Shown here one piece after another: positions 36,912-46,830 of a stretch of DNA of 64,000 nucleotides. A program made the position numbers and the translations under genes. Numbering within the stretch: position 1 is the first letter of the stretch; the number at the start of each line of letters is the position of its first letter. The stretch is from an uncultured Parabacteroides sp. (GTDB lineage: Bacteria; Bacteroidota; Bacteroidia; Bacteroidales; Tannerellaceae), in assembly GCA_934725305.1 (NCBI GenBank), contig CAKVBA010000001.1:62001-126000 (forward strand), in the 5' to 3' direction. The notes beneath the pieces are model-generated. The model worked only from the letters and a program-made list of their open reading frames with translations. It searched no databases and was not told the origin of the DNA.

Positions 36912-38411
36912 ATGTTTCACAACGCAGAAGAGATCTTACTAATCGCCTCTATTATTTTGATCTTCAGTATTTTCGCTGGGAAAGCAGGCTATCGTTTCGG
37001 CCTACCGGCCTTGTTATTGTTTCTTGGAGTAGGAATGCTATTTGGTAGCGATGGATTGGGTATCCAGTTCAGCAACCCTCACATCGCCCAATTTATCGGT
37101 ATGCTTGCCTTGAGTATTATCCTTTTCTCCGGCGGTATGGACACCAAAATAGCCGAAGTCAAACCGATTGCGCCCCAAGGCATTATACTGGCCACATTGG
37201 GCGTATTGGCAACGACCTTTATCACCGGCGGATTTATCTATTGGATATCAACCTTTGCCACTCGCTACATTACGCTGACATTTCCCGAGTCACTACTGTT
37301 GGCTGCCGTCATGTCATCAACCGACTCTGCTTCGGTATTCTCCATTCTAAGAAGTAAAGGCATCTATCTGAAGCAAAGACTTCGCCCTACGCTGGAGTTG
37401 GAAAGTGGTAGTAACGACCCGATGGCTTATATGCTTACGCTGATCTTAATCAGCTATATCGAAAACGGCGGCATGAATCTGGCCTCAGCCGGTTTGTCTC
37501 TATTGATACAGCTAACGGTGGGCGCACTGGCCGGTTACCTTTTTGGTCGAGTCATCATCTTCACCATCAACCGCATCAACATCGACAACAACTCGTTATA
37601 TCCCATCCTCATCATGGCTGCTGCCTTCCTGACCTTCTCAGGAACGACTCTCTGTAAAGGAAACGGTTACTTAGCCGTCTATATTGCCGGACTCGTTGTT
37701 GGAAATGCCAAGATTATCCATAAAAAAAGTATCGGTACATTCTTCGATGGTTTTGCCTGGCTGTGGCAGATTGTGATGTTCCTCACGCTGGGTCTGCTGG
37801 TCAATCCGCACGAACTGCTTCCGGTCTCAAGTCTGGGCTTGGCTATCGGTATCTTCATGATCGTGTTTGCACGCCCAATCAGTGTCTTCCTCTGTCTGTT
37901 GCCCTATAAGAATTTCGACTTGAAAGGTAAGCTCTATATCTCATGGGTCGGATTGCGCGGAGCCGTGCCGATCATCTTTGCAACCTATCCGATGATTGCC
38001 GGACTCACCTATGCCAATCTGTTCTTTAACGTGGTCTTCTTCATCACCATACTATCGCTACTTATCCAGGGAACAACGGTGACTTTGGCGGCCAAATGGT
38101 TACAACAAATTGATGTGCCGGAAGATACGGATGCTTTTGGCATTGAACTGCCCGAAGAGATCAAGAGCGTCATGAGTGAAATTGATATTACACCGCAAGT
38201 CTTGTCACATGGTAACAAACTGATGCAGCTGGAATTGCCCGACCACACTTTGGCGGTTATGGTCAAACGCGGTGGACGCTATTTCATTCCCCGTGGCAAT
38301 ACCGAGCTGAAAGAGAATGACAAGCTGCTAATGATCTCGGACAACGACGAGGCTTTGCTACAGTCTTATGATTCATTGGGAGTAACCAACTATACATTAA
38401 AGAAGAATTAA
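36912..38411 (+). CDS. Potassium/proton antiporter (CvrA/NhaP2 type)
   Basis: 499-aa CPA1-family antiporter. About 12 membrane helices span residues 1-400, with SSTDSASVFSIL near 140 (the conserved ion-binding region) and GLRGAVPIIFATYP near 350. A cytoplasmic tail of about 75 residues resembles a TrkA-C (RCK-C) regulatory domain: LELPDHTLAVMVKRGGRYFIPRGNTEL. This layout is that of NhaP2/CvrA K+/H+ antiporters. Ion preference is inferred. It is followed by porX after 25 bp and may be co-transcribed with it. Confidence 0.88.
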   Translation: MFHNAEEILLIASIILIFSIFAGKAGYRFGLPALLLFLGVGMLFGSDGLGIQFSNPHIAQFIGMLALSIILFSGGMDTKIAEVKPIAPQGIILATLGVLATTFITGGFIYWISTFATRYITLTFPESLLLAAVMSSTDSASVFSILRSKGIYLKQRLRPTLELESGSNDPMAYMLTLILISYIENGGMNLASAGLSLLIQLTVGALAGYLFGRVIIFTINRINIDNNSLYPILIMAAAFLTFSGTTLCKGNGYLAVYIAGLVVGNAKIIHKKSIGTFFDGFAWLWQIVMFLTLGLLVNPHELLPVSSLGLAIGIFMIVFARPISVFLCLLPYKNFDLKGKLYISWVGLRGAVPIIFATYPMIAGLTYANLFFNVVFFITILSLLIQGTTVTLAAKWLQQIDVPEDTDAFGIELPEEIKSVMSEIDITPQVLSHGNKLMQLELPDHTLAVMVKRGGRYFIPRGNTELKENDKLLMISDNDEALLQSYDSLGVTNYTLKKN

Positions 38412-38436
38412 AACAATCCATCAAAACAATGCATCT

Positions 38437-39987
38437 ATGGCCATAAAAAAAGATAAAGTCCTTTGGGCAGACGATGAAATAGATCTGCTAAAACCTCACA
38501 TCTTTTTTCTCCAAGACAAAGGATACGAAGTGGTTCCTGTGATCAGCGGACAAGATGCCATTGATTGCTGTAAAGAACAGAACTTCGATATCATCTTCTT
38601 GGATGAAAATATGCCGGGGCTTACCGGACTGGAAACGCTCTCTCTCATTAAAGAGATTGATCCGAATGTGCCAATCGTGATGGTGACCAAGAGCGAAGAG
38701 GAAAGTATCATGAACCAGGCAATCGGAAACAAAATTGCCGATTATCTGATTAAACCGGTCAATCCCAATCAGCTGTTGCTATCGATCAAAAAGAATGTAC
38801 ACAAGAATGTGATCATCTCGGAAACGACAACGGTGGGCTATCAGCAGGAGTTCGGCCGTATCGGCATGCAGATCAACGACTCGCTCACGGCAGAAGACTG
38901 GATTGATGTCTATAAGAAACTGGTCTATTGGGAACTGGAGCTTGAAAACAGCCAGGTGCAAATGGCCGATATGTTACGGATGCAAAAAGAGGAGGCAAAC
39001 AATGCGTTTGGCAAGTTCGTAAAGAAGAACTATGCCGATTGGATTCAAAATCCTTCTGATCGCCCTTTGATGAGTCCCGATCTGTTCAAGAAAAAGCTCT
39101 TCCCTGCGCTCGACAATGGGGAGAAATTCTTCTTTATCCTGATAGATAACTTCCGGCTGGATCAGTGGCGTTCGGTCAAAGAGCTGTTGGCGGACCATTA
39201 CTCCATTGATGAGAATCTCTATTACAGCATCTTGCCTACGGCTACACAATATGCACGTAATGCCATCTTCTCGGGCTTGATGCCGCGACAGATCGAACAG
39301 ATGTTTCCCGAACTGTGGGTCGATGAAGACAGTGAAGAGGGGAAAAACCTCAACGAGGCGCCCTTTATCCAGACGCAGATCGATCGCTTCCGCAAGAAAT
39401 ATAGCTTCTCCTACAACAAGGTGCACGACTCTCAGTATGGCGAAAAGCTGCTGAACAATATCGATTCGTTGACACATAACCAGCTAAATGTAGTGGTACT
39501 GAACTTTGTGGACATGTTGTCGCATGCCCGCACCGAGAGCAAGATGATTCGCGAACTGGCCCAAAGCGAAGCGGCCTACCGCAGCTTGACCAAATCGTGG
39601 TTCCAGCATTCATCTACCTTGGAACTGTTCAAACGGATTGCCTCCAAAGGCTACAAGGTGATTATCACAACCGACCACGGAACCATCCGCGTAACCGATC
39701 CGGTGAAGGTGATTGGTGACAAAAACACCAATACCAACCTGCGCTACAAAGTAGGCAAAAACTTGAGCTATAATCCGAAAGAGGTATTTGAGATTCGTGA
39801 TCCGGAGAAAGTGGGATTGCCGTCGCCCAACTTGAGCAGTAAATATATCTTTGCCATGGGTAACGACTTCTTTGCCTATCCCAACAACTACAACTATTAT
39901 GTTTCTTATTATAAAAACACCTTCCAACATGGCGGTATCTCTATGGAGGAAATGCTGATTCCGTTTATCACGATGGAACCAAAATAA
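38437..39987 (+). CDS. porX: PorX: response regulator with PglZ (alkaline phosphatase-like) output domain
   Basis: 516 aa. The N-terminal receiver domain has acidic pocket D12/D13, phospho-acceptor D56 (FLDENMPG), T84 and K106. It is followed by a helical linker and a PglZ domain of the alkaline-phosphatase superfamily with ILIDNFRLDQW, LPTATQYARNAIFSGLMP, LNFVDMLSHAR and ITTDHG, which make up the metal site. PorX is the regulator of type IX secretion described in Porphyromonas gingivalis, paired with sensor PorY and an ECF sigma factor; neither is in this window. The porPKLMN operon lies about 10 kb away. It is followed by tsaE, a linkage common in Bacteroidetes. Confidence 0.93.
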   Translation: MAIKKDKVLWADDEIDLLKPHIFFLQDKGYEVVPVISGQDAIDCCKEQNFDIIFLDENMPGLTGLETLSLIKEIDPNVPIVMVTKSEEESIMNQAIGNKIADYLIKPVNPNQLLLSIKKNVHKNVIISETTTVGYQQEFGRIGMQINDSLTAEDWIDVYKKLVYWELELENSQVQMADMLRMQKEEANNAFGKFVKKNYADWIQNPSDRPLMSPDLFKKKLFPALDNGEKFFFILIDNFRLDQWRSVKELLADHYSIDENLYYSILPTATQYARNAIFSGLMPRQIEQMFPELWVDEDSEEGKNLNEAPFIQTQIDRFRKKYSFSYNKVHDSQYGEKLLNNIDSLTHNQLNVVVLNFVDMLSHARTESKMIRELAQSEAAYRSLTKSWFQHSSTLELFKRIASKGYKVIITTDHGTIRVTDPVKVIGDKNTNTNLRYKVGKNLSYNPKEVFEIRDPEKVGLPSPNLSSKYIFAMGNDFFAYPNNYNYYVSYYKNTFQHGGISMEEMLIPFITMEPK

Positions 39988-40026
39988 TATTAACTTTGCA
40001 ACTCGAAACAACACAAAGCTAAAAAT

Positions 40027-40446
40027 ATGAATACAATCAAAATAGATAGTCTTGACACAATCCATCAGGCGGCTCATGACTTCATCGCTCAGATGGACGA
40101 CCGCACAGTGTTTGCTTTTCATGGAAACATGGGTGCCGGTAAAACAACCTTCATCAAAGCAATCTGCGAAGAGCTGGGTGTAGAAGATGTCATCAATAGT
40201 CCGACCTTTGCCATCATCAACGAATATCGTAGCGAAGAGACCGGTGAACTGATCTATCATTTCGACTTCTATCGCATCAACAAACTGAGCGAAGCGGAAG
40301 ATATAGGTACAGAAGATTATTTCTATAGCGGTGCGCTCTGCTTCATCGAATGGCCCGAAAAGATTGAAGAGTTGTTGCCGGGTGATGTAGTTAATGTCAC
40401 GATTACAGAGAATGCAGATGGCTCACGTACTGTAGAAATAGATTAA
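40027..40446 (+). CDS. tsaE: tRNA threonylcarbamoyladenosine biosynthesis ATPase TsaE
   Basis: 139-aa P-loop ATPase of the TsaBDE complex that makes t6A37 in ANN-decoding tRNAs. Walker A is G33-NMGAGK-T40; [12 protein letters not shown] near 58 and YHFDFYRI near 77 are family motifs. It follows porX by 39 bp and precedes a small Imm17-like gene by 7 bp, so the three may share a transcript. Confidence 0.95.
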   Translation: MNTIKIDSLDTIHQAAHDFIAQMDDRTVFAFHGNMGAGKTTFIKAICEELGVEDVINSPTFAIINEYRSEETGELIYHFDFYRINKLSEAEDIGTEDYFYSGALCFIEWPEKIEELLPGDVVNVTITENADGSRTVEID

Positions 40447-40453
40447 TGCCATC

Positions 40454-40666
40454 ATGAGCCCTTCTGAATATTTTATCCTTGTCTTATTCATTGCCTTAGG
40501 ACTATTCTCTCTGATTGCAGCCCTGTTCAATTTCGACTGGTATTTCCAAACTGGCGGAGCAAAGACCTTCGTCAACCAGCTGGGACGAACCGGTGCCCGG
40601 TGGTTTTATGCACTGTTGGGAATAGGTCTGATTGCCTGTGGAATTGCTGGATTTATCTATTGGTAA
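40454..40666 (+). CDS. Imm17-family small membrane protein
   Basis: 70-aa protein with two membrane helices (about 7-26 and 50-69) and the linker NFDWYFQTGGAKTFVNQLGRTGARWFYALLGIG. The pattern matches the Immunity-17 family, named from polymorphic toxin loci. No toxin gene is nearby, so it is either an orphan immunity gene or a housekeeping membrane protein that happens to belong to that family. Position after tsaE suggests the latter. Confidence 0.65.
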   Translation: MSPSEYFILVLFIALGLFSLIAALFNFDWYFQTGGAKTFVNQLGRTGARWFYALLGIGLIACGIAGFIYW

Positions 40667-40772
40667 CAGACATACCTGTTGAGGTAAACAAGAACGGCAT
40701 CATAATTGTAAACTGCCGTATTGCTTTCGGAATCCGACCTCAACTCCTTATATTTTATTCAGACACTCCTAA

Positions 40773-40813
40773 AAGGGGCTGCACCGAAAACAATCGTTTC
40801 GGTGCAGCCCCTT
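40773..40813. terminator. Bidirectional hairpin terminator (copy 4)
   Basis: A perfect 17-bp stem, AAGGGGCTGCACCGAAA with TTTCGGTGCAGCCCCTT, and loop ACAATCG, flanked by A- and T-rich ends. It lies between convergent genes (tsaE/imm17 and rnr) and can end transcription from both sides. A 30-bp segment at 40701-40737 just before it is similar to one before copy 6. Confidence 0.85.
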
Positions 40814-40884
40814 ATAAATTCTTAGCTCTTCAGCCTATCTAATAGGCAAGTAATGAGGATGTGGATTTAGACAAAATCAGATGC

Positions 40885-43062
40885 TTACACCAACTCAAAA
40901 TCCAATTGCTTGCGCTCGAGGTTTGCCTGAGCCACACGGACCGTGATTGGATCGCCCAAGCGGTACTGCTGCTTCTTGCGGCGACCTATCAGGCAATAGT
41001 TCTTTTCATCAAACTCATAGTAATCATCATCCAAATCTCGCATCGGAACCAAACCTTCACATTTATTCTCGTTCAATTCCACATACAAGCCCCATTCCGT
41101 TACACCAGAGATAACGCCATCGAACACCATGCCGAGCTTATCACTCATGAACTCAACCTGCTTGTACTTGACAGAGGCTCGCTCTGCATTGGCTGCCACC
41201 TGCTCCATCGAAGAACAATGGTCACACAGCTCTTCATATTTGTTCTTTGTCACACTACGGCCTCCGGCCAAATAACGCTCCAACAGACGATGAACCATCA
41301 TATCGGGATAACGGCGGATTGGAGAGGTAAAATGGGTATAATAGTCAAACGCCAAACCATAATGGCCAATGTTGTCCGTTGAATAACGGGCTTTCTGCAT
41401 GGCACGGATGGCAACGGTCTCTATCAGATTCTCTTCCGGACGACCCTGCACGCTATCCAGCAAACGGTTGATGCCCTTAGAGACTTCGTTCTTGCTTCCT
41501 TCTGTCTTCAAGCGATAGCCAAAGCGACGGATAAAGGATGCAAAATTCTCCATCTTGTCGGGATCGGGCAACTCGTGGATACGATAGACAAAGGTCTTCT
41601 TGCGCTTACCCTTTTCCGGATTACCGACAAACTCTGCCACTGTGCGGTTGGCCAGCAACATAAACTCTTCAATCAGCTTATTCGCATCTTTCGACACCTT
41701 GAAATAGACGCTGACAGGTTTGCCATATTCATCAATCTCGAACTTCACCTCATATCGGTCGAAGTTGATCGCGCCATTCTTGAAACGACGTTCGCGCAGC
41801 TTCTTGGCCAATGCGTCCAAAGCCAAAATCGCCTCTTTGCATTCTCCTTCACCTGTTTCGATCACCTGCTGTGCCTCTTCGTAGGTGAAACGACGGTCAC
41901 TCTTGATAATCGTACGACAGATACGGTAGTTTTGCACGATAGCCTCGTCATTCAATTCAAAGATAACAGAGAAACAGAGCTTCTCCTCATCCGGGCGCAA
42001 CGAACAGAGTTGGTTACACAACCGTTCGGGCAACATCGGGATTGTTCTATCCACCAGATAAACCGACGTGGCACGACTCTGAGCCTCACGGTCAATCAAG
42101 CTCTCGGGTTTCACATAATGCGTTACATCGGCAATGTGGACGCCCACTTCCCAGTTTCCATTCTCCAACTGCTGGACGGACAAAGCATCATCAAAGTCCT
42201 TCGCATCTTTCGGGTCAATGGTAAAAGTCAGCACCTTACGGAAGTCTTCACGCTCGGCCAAATCCTCTTCCGTAATCACATCCGGAATCTTATCAGCGGC
42301 CTTCTCCACATTCTCGGGATATTTATAAGGCAGACCAAACTCAGCCAAGATTGCATGCATCTCTGCATTGTTCTGTCCGGCCACACCCAAGATATCCAGC
42401 ACTTCACCTTGCGGATTCTTCACGCCATCGGGCCATTCGGTAATACGAACAATCGCCTTATCGCCATTCTTGCCACCCTTCAGCTTGTCTTTCGGAATAA
42501 AGATATCGTTGGCAAGTGTCTTGTTTTCCGTAACAAGGAAGGCAAAACCCTTTGTCACCTGCAACTTGCCCACAAAAGTACGCTCCTTGCTCTCGATAAT
42601 CTCCACCACTTCGCCTTCCGGTTCGGCCCCTTTACGCTTGGCGAACAGCTGCACACGCACCTTGTCGCCATCCATCGCATGACCCGAATTACGTTCGGCC
42701 ACAAAGACAGGATTGCCACCATCTTCAGGAATAAAGGAGTTTTTGCCGTTGCTACGGCGTAAGAAGGTTCCTACGGCCGTCGTACCCAATCCGTTCATGC
42801 GATAACGGCCGCGGTCAATTTCAGTAATAATATCTTCTGTAGCCAGATCATACAAGATATCGACTACCTGTAGTTTCTGCACCTGGCTTTCGACACCAAT
42901 CAGCTTACTTATCTGCTTATAGTTGAAAGAGTCTTTCGGATAAGCCTGAAAAACATTCACAATGGATTGAATCATTGCACTCTTTTTCATGCGCACTGCC
43001 CGATTCTTTTTTGGTTTATCTTTTCCCTTTTTCTCTTTCTTTACCGATTTATTCTTTGTCAT
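40885..43062 (-). CDS. rnr: Ribonuclease R
   Basis: 725-aa processive 3'-5' exoribonuclease of the RNB family. A basic N-terminal tail (first about 25 residues, Lys-rich) precedes a winged-helix domain, cold-shock domains, the catalytic RNB domain with TIDPKDAKDFDDALSV near 280, and a C-terminal S1 domain (GVISGVTEWGLYVELNENK). The order is that of RNase R. It is convergent with tsaE/imm17 and divergent from the acetyltransferase-like gene; the 753-bp divergent gap holds repeats. Confidence 0.95.
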   Translation of the reverse strand: MTKNKSVKKEKKGKDKPKKNRAVRMKKSAMIQSIVNVFQAYPKDSFNYKQISKLIGVESQVQKLQVVDILYDLATEDIITEIDRGRYRMNGLGTTAVGTFLRRSNGKNSFIPEDGGNPVFVAERNSGHAMDGDKVRVQLFAKRKGAEPEGEVVEIIESKERTFVGKLQVTKGFAFLVTENKTLANDIFIPKDKLKGGKNGDKAIVRITEWPDGVKNPQGEVLDILGVAGQNNAEMHAILAEFGLPYKYPENVEKAADKIPDVITEEDLAEREDFRKVLTFTIDPKDAKDFDDALSVQQLENGNWEVGVHIADVTHYVKPESLIDREAQSRATSVYLVDRTIPMLPERLCNQLCSLRPDEEKLCFSVIFELNDEAIVQNYRICRTIIKSDRRFTYEEAQQVIETGEGECKEAILALDALAKKLRERRFKNGAINFDRYEVKFEIDEYGKPVSVYFKVSKDANKLIEEFMLLANRTVAEFVGNPEKGKRKKTFVYRIHELPDPDKMENFASFIRRFGYRLKTEGSKNEVSKGINRLLDSVQGRPEENLIETVAIRAMQKARYSTDNIGHYGLAFDYYTHFTSPIRRYPDMMVHRLLERYLAGGRSVTKNKYEELCDHCSSMEQVAANAERASVKYKQVEFMSDKLGMVFDGVISGVTEWGLYVELNENKCEGLVPMRDLDDDYYEFDEKNYCLIGRRKKQQYRLGDPITVRVAQANLERKQLDFELV

Positions 43063-43084
43063 ATAAATACAATCTACGTTGTTA

Positions 43085-43092
43085 CAAACGTA
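43085..43092 (-). promoter_or_regulatory. -7 element of the rnr promoter
   Basis: Perfect TACGTTTG on the minus strand, 22 bp upstream of the rnr ATG (43062). No -33 match at the normal distance. Confidence 0.45.
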
Positions 43093-43182
43093 ACAAATTT
43101 CATTGAGATTCTGTTTTCATTTTCATGAAATAACCGTTAAAATGACAAATAAACCAAACCTATCTAAGACAGCATCAAAGGC

Positions 43183-43262
43183 AGTATGCCCCAAATGGAT
43201 AACTAACCGTTTCAAACGAAGTAACTACCCTTTTTCAACGAAGAACCTATCCTTTTTTCCAA
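43183..43262. repeat. Degenerate array related to the dispersed element
   Basis: Three to four units resembling the element's units: CCAAATGGATAACTAACCG, CGAAGTAACTACCCTTTTTC and CGAAGAACCTATCCTTTTTT. They are more diverged than in copy 3, which begins 70 bp further on, and may be an older, decayed copy. Confidence 0.5.
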
Positions 43263-43330
43263 GTCGGTGTATCAAAAATAGGCTGAAAGCATAAAAGTAC
43301 TTGGTGGTTTATGTTTATTCTATCAAAAAA

Positions 43331-43669
43331 AAATACAATAAGCCAACAAGCAGGCAACAGATTGTTAATCCTATCAAAAAGGAGTAGGCTATTTCCAAAA
43401 AATGGGAGCCTACTCCTTTCCAACGGAGTGCCTACCTAATTCGAACGGAGTGCCTACCCAATTTCAAAAAAGTCCCTACCCTTTTTCCGAAAAGTCTATA
43501 GACTCTTTTCAAAAACTCTATAGACTATTGAAAAACAGCCCTTAACATCTTTTTCAAGGGCGCTTGATCCAAGGCAGGCTCATCTGTCAATGCCAACGAA
43601 GTTGTCCGTTGTTTCTAACATATTTGTTACTTTTTTTGACAAATAACAGACCTATAAAATTACAATAAC
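43331..43669 (+). repeat. Dispersed intergenic element core, copy 3 (339 bp)
   Basis: Bounded by AAATACAATAAG (43331) and AAATTACAATAAC (to 43669). It carries the best-paired hairpin of the family, GGAGTAGGCT with AGCCTACTCC (43381-43416), tandem CGGAGTGCCTACC units, AGTCCCTACCC, and a perfect AGTCTATAGACT at 43493-43504. The right flank resembles that of copy 2 up to about 43735; terminal inverted arms are not clear. The rest of the gap (43063-43815) holds the acetyltransferase-like gene's promoter and no other gene. Confidence 0.85.
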
Positions 43670-43759
43670 TGCTCCTTCCGGCCGTTATTGTCGGTATGTA
43701 TAAAAAAACAGGATGCATCCCAACAGCCGTTTTTGATACACCTTCTGCGCCCCTTATTA

Positions 43760-43791
43760 TTCGTTTATTCCAGAGATTTTCCGTAAATTTG
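43760..43791 (+). promoter_or_regulatory. Promoter of the acetyltransferase-like gene
   Basis: TTCG (43760-43763), 20-bp spacer, perfect TAAATTTG (43784-43791), 25 bp before the ATG at 43816. It sits inside the longer open frame and so argues for the downstream start. Confidence 0.65.
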
Positions 43792-43815
43792 CAATCTAAA
43801 TTAGCTATAAATCAG

Positions 43816-44943
43816 ATGAGCATAATTATAAAAGAAGTTTCCGGAAAGAAAGAACTCAAACAGTTTGTTAAGTTCAGTATTGATCTATATAAAAACAATC
43901 CCTACTATGTGCCTGGTCTGATTGACGAAGAGATGGTTACACTCGACAAGACGAAAAATCCCGCCTTCGAAGTGTGTGAAGCCGTCTATTTTCTGGCCTA
44001 TAAGGATGGAAAGATTGTCGGACGTATTGCCGGTATGATTAATCGCCCCAGCAACGAAGTGTGGAATCAGAAACGTGCCCGCTTCGGTTTCGTCGATTTT
44101 ATTGATGACAACGAAGTGGTAGATGCCCTGTTCAATGCGGTTGAAGATTGGGCCCGTAAAAAAGGCATGGAAGAGATTCATGGCCCGATGGGGTTCACCG
44201 ACATGGACCACGAAGGTATGCTGATCGAAGGCTTCGACCAGATTGGTACCATGGCAACCATCTATAACTATCCCTACTATCCGAAACAGGTTGAACGTCT
44301 CGGATATGGTAAAGATCAGGACTGGCATGAATTTAAGATCTATATTCCGGACGGTGTCCCCGAAAAACACCAGCGCATCGGCGAGATTGTCAAGAAGAAG
44401 TATGGCCTGAAGATTCGTAAGTTCAAATCGGCCAAAGAGATCATGCCCTATGCACGCCCGGTGTTCAAGACACTGAATGCAGCCTTTGCTCCGCTGTATG
44501 GCTTTGCTCCGCTGACCGACAAACAGATCGACTACTACATCAACATGTATATTCCCATGTTGCGCTACGACCTGGTGACACTGATTGTAAAGGAAGAGGA
44601 CGACTCTGTGGTAGGTTTCGGCATCTCTCTGCCCAACCTGTCAAAGGCATTGCAAAAAGCCCGTGGCCGTCTGCTGCCATTCGGATGGTTCCATCTGTTA
44701 AGAGCCTTAAAGAGTAAGCCCAAGGTGATCGACCTCTACCTGACAGGCGTATTGCCCGAGTATCAGAGCAAAGGCGTCAATGCGTTGCTATTTAACGACT
44801 TGATTCCGGTCTATAAGAGTATAGGCGCAGTCTATGCCGAGAGCAATCCGGAATTGGAGACCAACAGCGCCGTACAGGCACAGTGGGACTATTTTAAACG
44901 TGAACATCATAAATCAAGAAGAGCCTATATCAAAAAGTTATAA
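43816..44943 (+). CDS. GNAT-superfamily N-acetyltransferase-like protein
   Basis: 375-aa cytoplasmic protein conserved in Bacteroidetes and usually labelled N-acetyltransferase or hypothetical. The N-terminal half has a GNAT-like segment (FLAYKDGKIVGRIAGMINR near 62) and GPMGFTDMDHEGMLIEGF near 122. A second GNAT-like part near 305-345 contains LYLTGVLPEYQSKGVNALLFNDLI, whose QxxGxN pattern resembles the acetyl-CoA loop. The start at 43816 is set by the promoter. It is 3 bp before parE, so it probably leads the parE-coaD-ctp operon. Substrate unknown. Confidence 0.7.
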   Translation: MSIIIKEVSGKKELKQFVKFSIDLYKNNPYYVPGLIDEEMVTLDKTKNPAFEVCEAVYFLAYKDGKIVGRIAGMINRPSNEVWNQKRARFGFVDFIDDNEVVDALFNAVEDWARKKGMEEIHGPMGFTDMDHEGMLIEGFDQIGTMATIYNYPYYPKQVERLGYGKDQDWHEFKIYIPDGVPEKHQRIGEIVKKKYGLKIRKFKSAKEIMPYARPVFKTLNAAFAPLYGFAPLTDKQIDYYINMYIPMLRYDLVTLIVKEEDDSVVGFGISLPNLSKALQKARGRLLPFGWFHLLRALKSKPKVIDLYLTGVLPEYQSKGVNALLFNDLIPVYKSIGAVYAESNPELETNSAVQAQWDYFKREHHKSRRAYIKKL

Positions 44944-44946
44944 CAC

Positions 44947-46815
44947 ATGGATGAACTGAATTCAACAATACAACAACCAACTGCCTACAACGACGATGAC
45001 ATCAAGACGTTGGATTGGATGGAGCATATCCGCCGACGTCCGGGTATGTATATTGGCAAACTGGGAGACGGCAACTATGCCGATGATGGTATCTATGTAT
45101 TGCTGAAAGAGGTTTTGGACAACTCTATCGACGAGTATATGATGGGCTATGGCAAGACCATTGAGGTTACCGTCGAAGAGGGTTGTGTATCCGTGCGCGA
45201 CTATGGACGAGGTGTGCCACTTGGCAAGGTTGTCGATGTCTCCAGTAAAATGAATACGGGCGCCAAGTACGACAGCAAGGCCTTCAAGAAATCGGTGGGT
45301 CTGAATGGTGTCGGTATCAAGGCGGTGAATGCTCTCAGCAGTTACTTCCTTATCGAGAGCTTCCGTAATGGAGAATGTAAGCGGGTAGAATATAGCAAAG
45401 CCGTCATTACCAAAGAATCGGAAATACAGCCCTGCGAAGAGGCCAACGGCACATTGGTCTATTTTATCCCCGACAAGGAGATCTTCAAAGAATATCATTA
45501 TAAGGATGAGTTTATCGAGAGCCTGCTGAAGAACTATGTGTTCCTCAACTCAGGCCTGACCATTCTCTACAACGGCAAACGGTTTCATTCTCGCAATGGG
45601 CTGGTTGACCTGTTGAATGAGAATATGACCACCGAACCGCTCTATCCTATCATTCATCTGACAGGCGAGGATATCGAAGTGGTTATCACCCATAGTAACC
45701 AGTATGGCGAAGAATACTATTCCTTCGTCAACGGACAGCATACCACACAAGGCGGTACACATCTGTCTGCCTTCCGCGAGGCACTGGGACGCGTCATCAA
45801 GGAATATTATAACAAGAACTTTGAATATTCAGATATCCGAGCAGGAGTGGTTGCCGCCATCAGTGTCAAGGTGGAAGAACCGGTCTTTGAAAGTCAGACC
45901 AAGACCAAACTGGGATCGAAAGATATGGGACCCGATGGTCCTACCGTAACCAAGTTTGTCGGAGACTTCATCAAGAAGGAGCTGGACAACTATCTGCACA
46001 AAAATGCGGAGACTTCCGATATTCTGCTCCGTAAGATCTTGGATTCAGAGAAGGAGCGCAAAGCAATTGCCGGCGTCACCAAGCTGGCCCGCGAACGTGC
46101 CAAGAAGGCCAATCTACACAACAAGAAGTTGCGCGATTGTCGCATCCACCTGAATGACACCAAAGGAGACCAGACCGAAGAGACCTGTATCTTCATCACC
46201 GAGGGCGACTCAGCAAGTGGTTCCATCACCAAAAGCCGCGACCCCAATCTGCAGGCAGTCTTTAGCTTACGAGGCAAACCGCTGAACAGCTATGGACTGA
46301 CCAAAAAGATCGTTTACGAAAACGAAGAGTTCAATCTGTTACAGGCCGCCCTTAATATTGAGGACGGCTTGGACGGACTACGCTATAACAAGGTGATTAT
46401 TGCAACCGATGCCGATGTCGATGGTATGCACATCCGACTGCTGCTGATCACCTTCTTCCTGCAGTTTTTCCCCGACCTGATCAAGCGCAATCATGTCTAT
46501 ATCCTGCAAACGCCTCTGTTTCGTGTGCGCAACAAGCAGAAGACATGGTATTGCTATAGTGAAGAGGAACGACTGAATGCCATTCAGGCAGCAGGTAAAA
46601 ACCCGGAGATCACCCGATTTAAAGGTTTGGGTGAAATCTCTCCCGACGAGTTCCGCCATTTTATAGGTAAAGATATCCGACTCGACAAGGTAACCATGAA
46701 GAAAGAGGACTCGGTGAAAGAGATGCTCGAATTCTACATGGGCAAGAACACCATGGAACGACAAAGTTTTATTATTGACAACTTGGTGATCGAGGAAGAT
46801 GTAGTCAACGATTAA
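44947..46815 (+). CDS. parE: DNA topoisomerase IV subunit B
   Basis: 622-aa type IIA topoisomerase ATPase subunit. The GHKL ATP site includes [10 protein letters not shown] near 57, [10 protein letters not shown] near 85 and [15 protein letters not shown] near 119; the TOPRIM domain has EGDSASGS near 419 and [10 protein letters not shown] near 492. The length and short C-terminus fit ParE or a GyrB lacking the large insert; I favour ParE by comparison with Bacteroidetes annotation. No parC/gyrA lies in the window. coaD follows by 15 bp. Confidence 0.88.
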   Translation: MDELNSTIQQPTAYNDDDIKTLDWMEHIRRRPGMYIGKLGDGNYADDGIYVLLKEVLDNSIDEYMMGYGKTIEVTVEEGCVSVRDYGRGVPLGKVVDVSSKMNTGAKYDSKAFKKSVGLNGVGIKAVNALSSYFLIESFRNGECKRVEYSKAVITKESEIQPCEEANGTLVYFIPDKEIFKEYHYKDEFIESLLKNYVFLNSGLTILYNGKRFHSRNGLVDLLNENMTTEPLYPIIHLTGEDIEVVITHSNQYGEEYYSFVNGQHTTQGGTHLSAFREALGRVIKEYYNKNFEYSDIRAGVVAAISVKVEEPVFESQTKTKLGSKDMGPDGPTVTKFVGDFIKKELDNYLHKNAETSDILLRKILDSEKERKAIAGVTKLARERAKKANLHNKKLRDCRIHLNDTKGDQTEETCIFITEGDSASGSITKSRDPNLQAVFSLRGKPLNSYGLTKKIVYENEEFNLLQAALNIEDGLDGLRYNKVIIATDADVDGMHIRLLLITFFLQFFPDLIKRNHVYILQTPLFRVRNKQKTWYCYSEEERLNAIQAAGKNPEITRFKGLGEISPDEFRHFIGKDIRLDKVTMKKEDSVKEMLEFYMGKNTMERQSFIIDNLVIEEDVVND

Positions 46816-46830
46816 TAGAACAAGAGAAAC

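Noticed and set aside
41575..42762. 395-aa + strand frame opposite rnr
   Set aside because: Long only because of base composition of rnr; RNase R motifs on the other strand are unmistakable.
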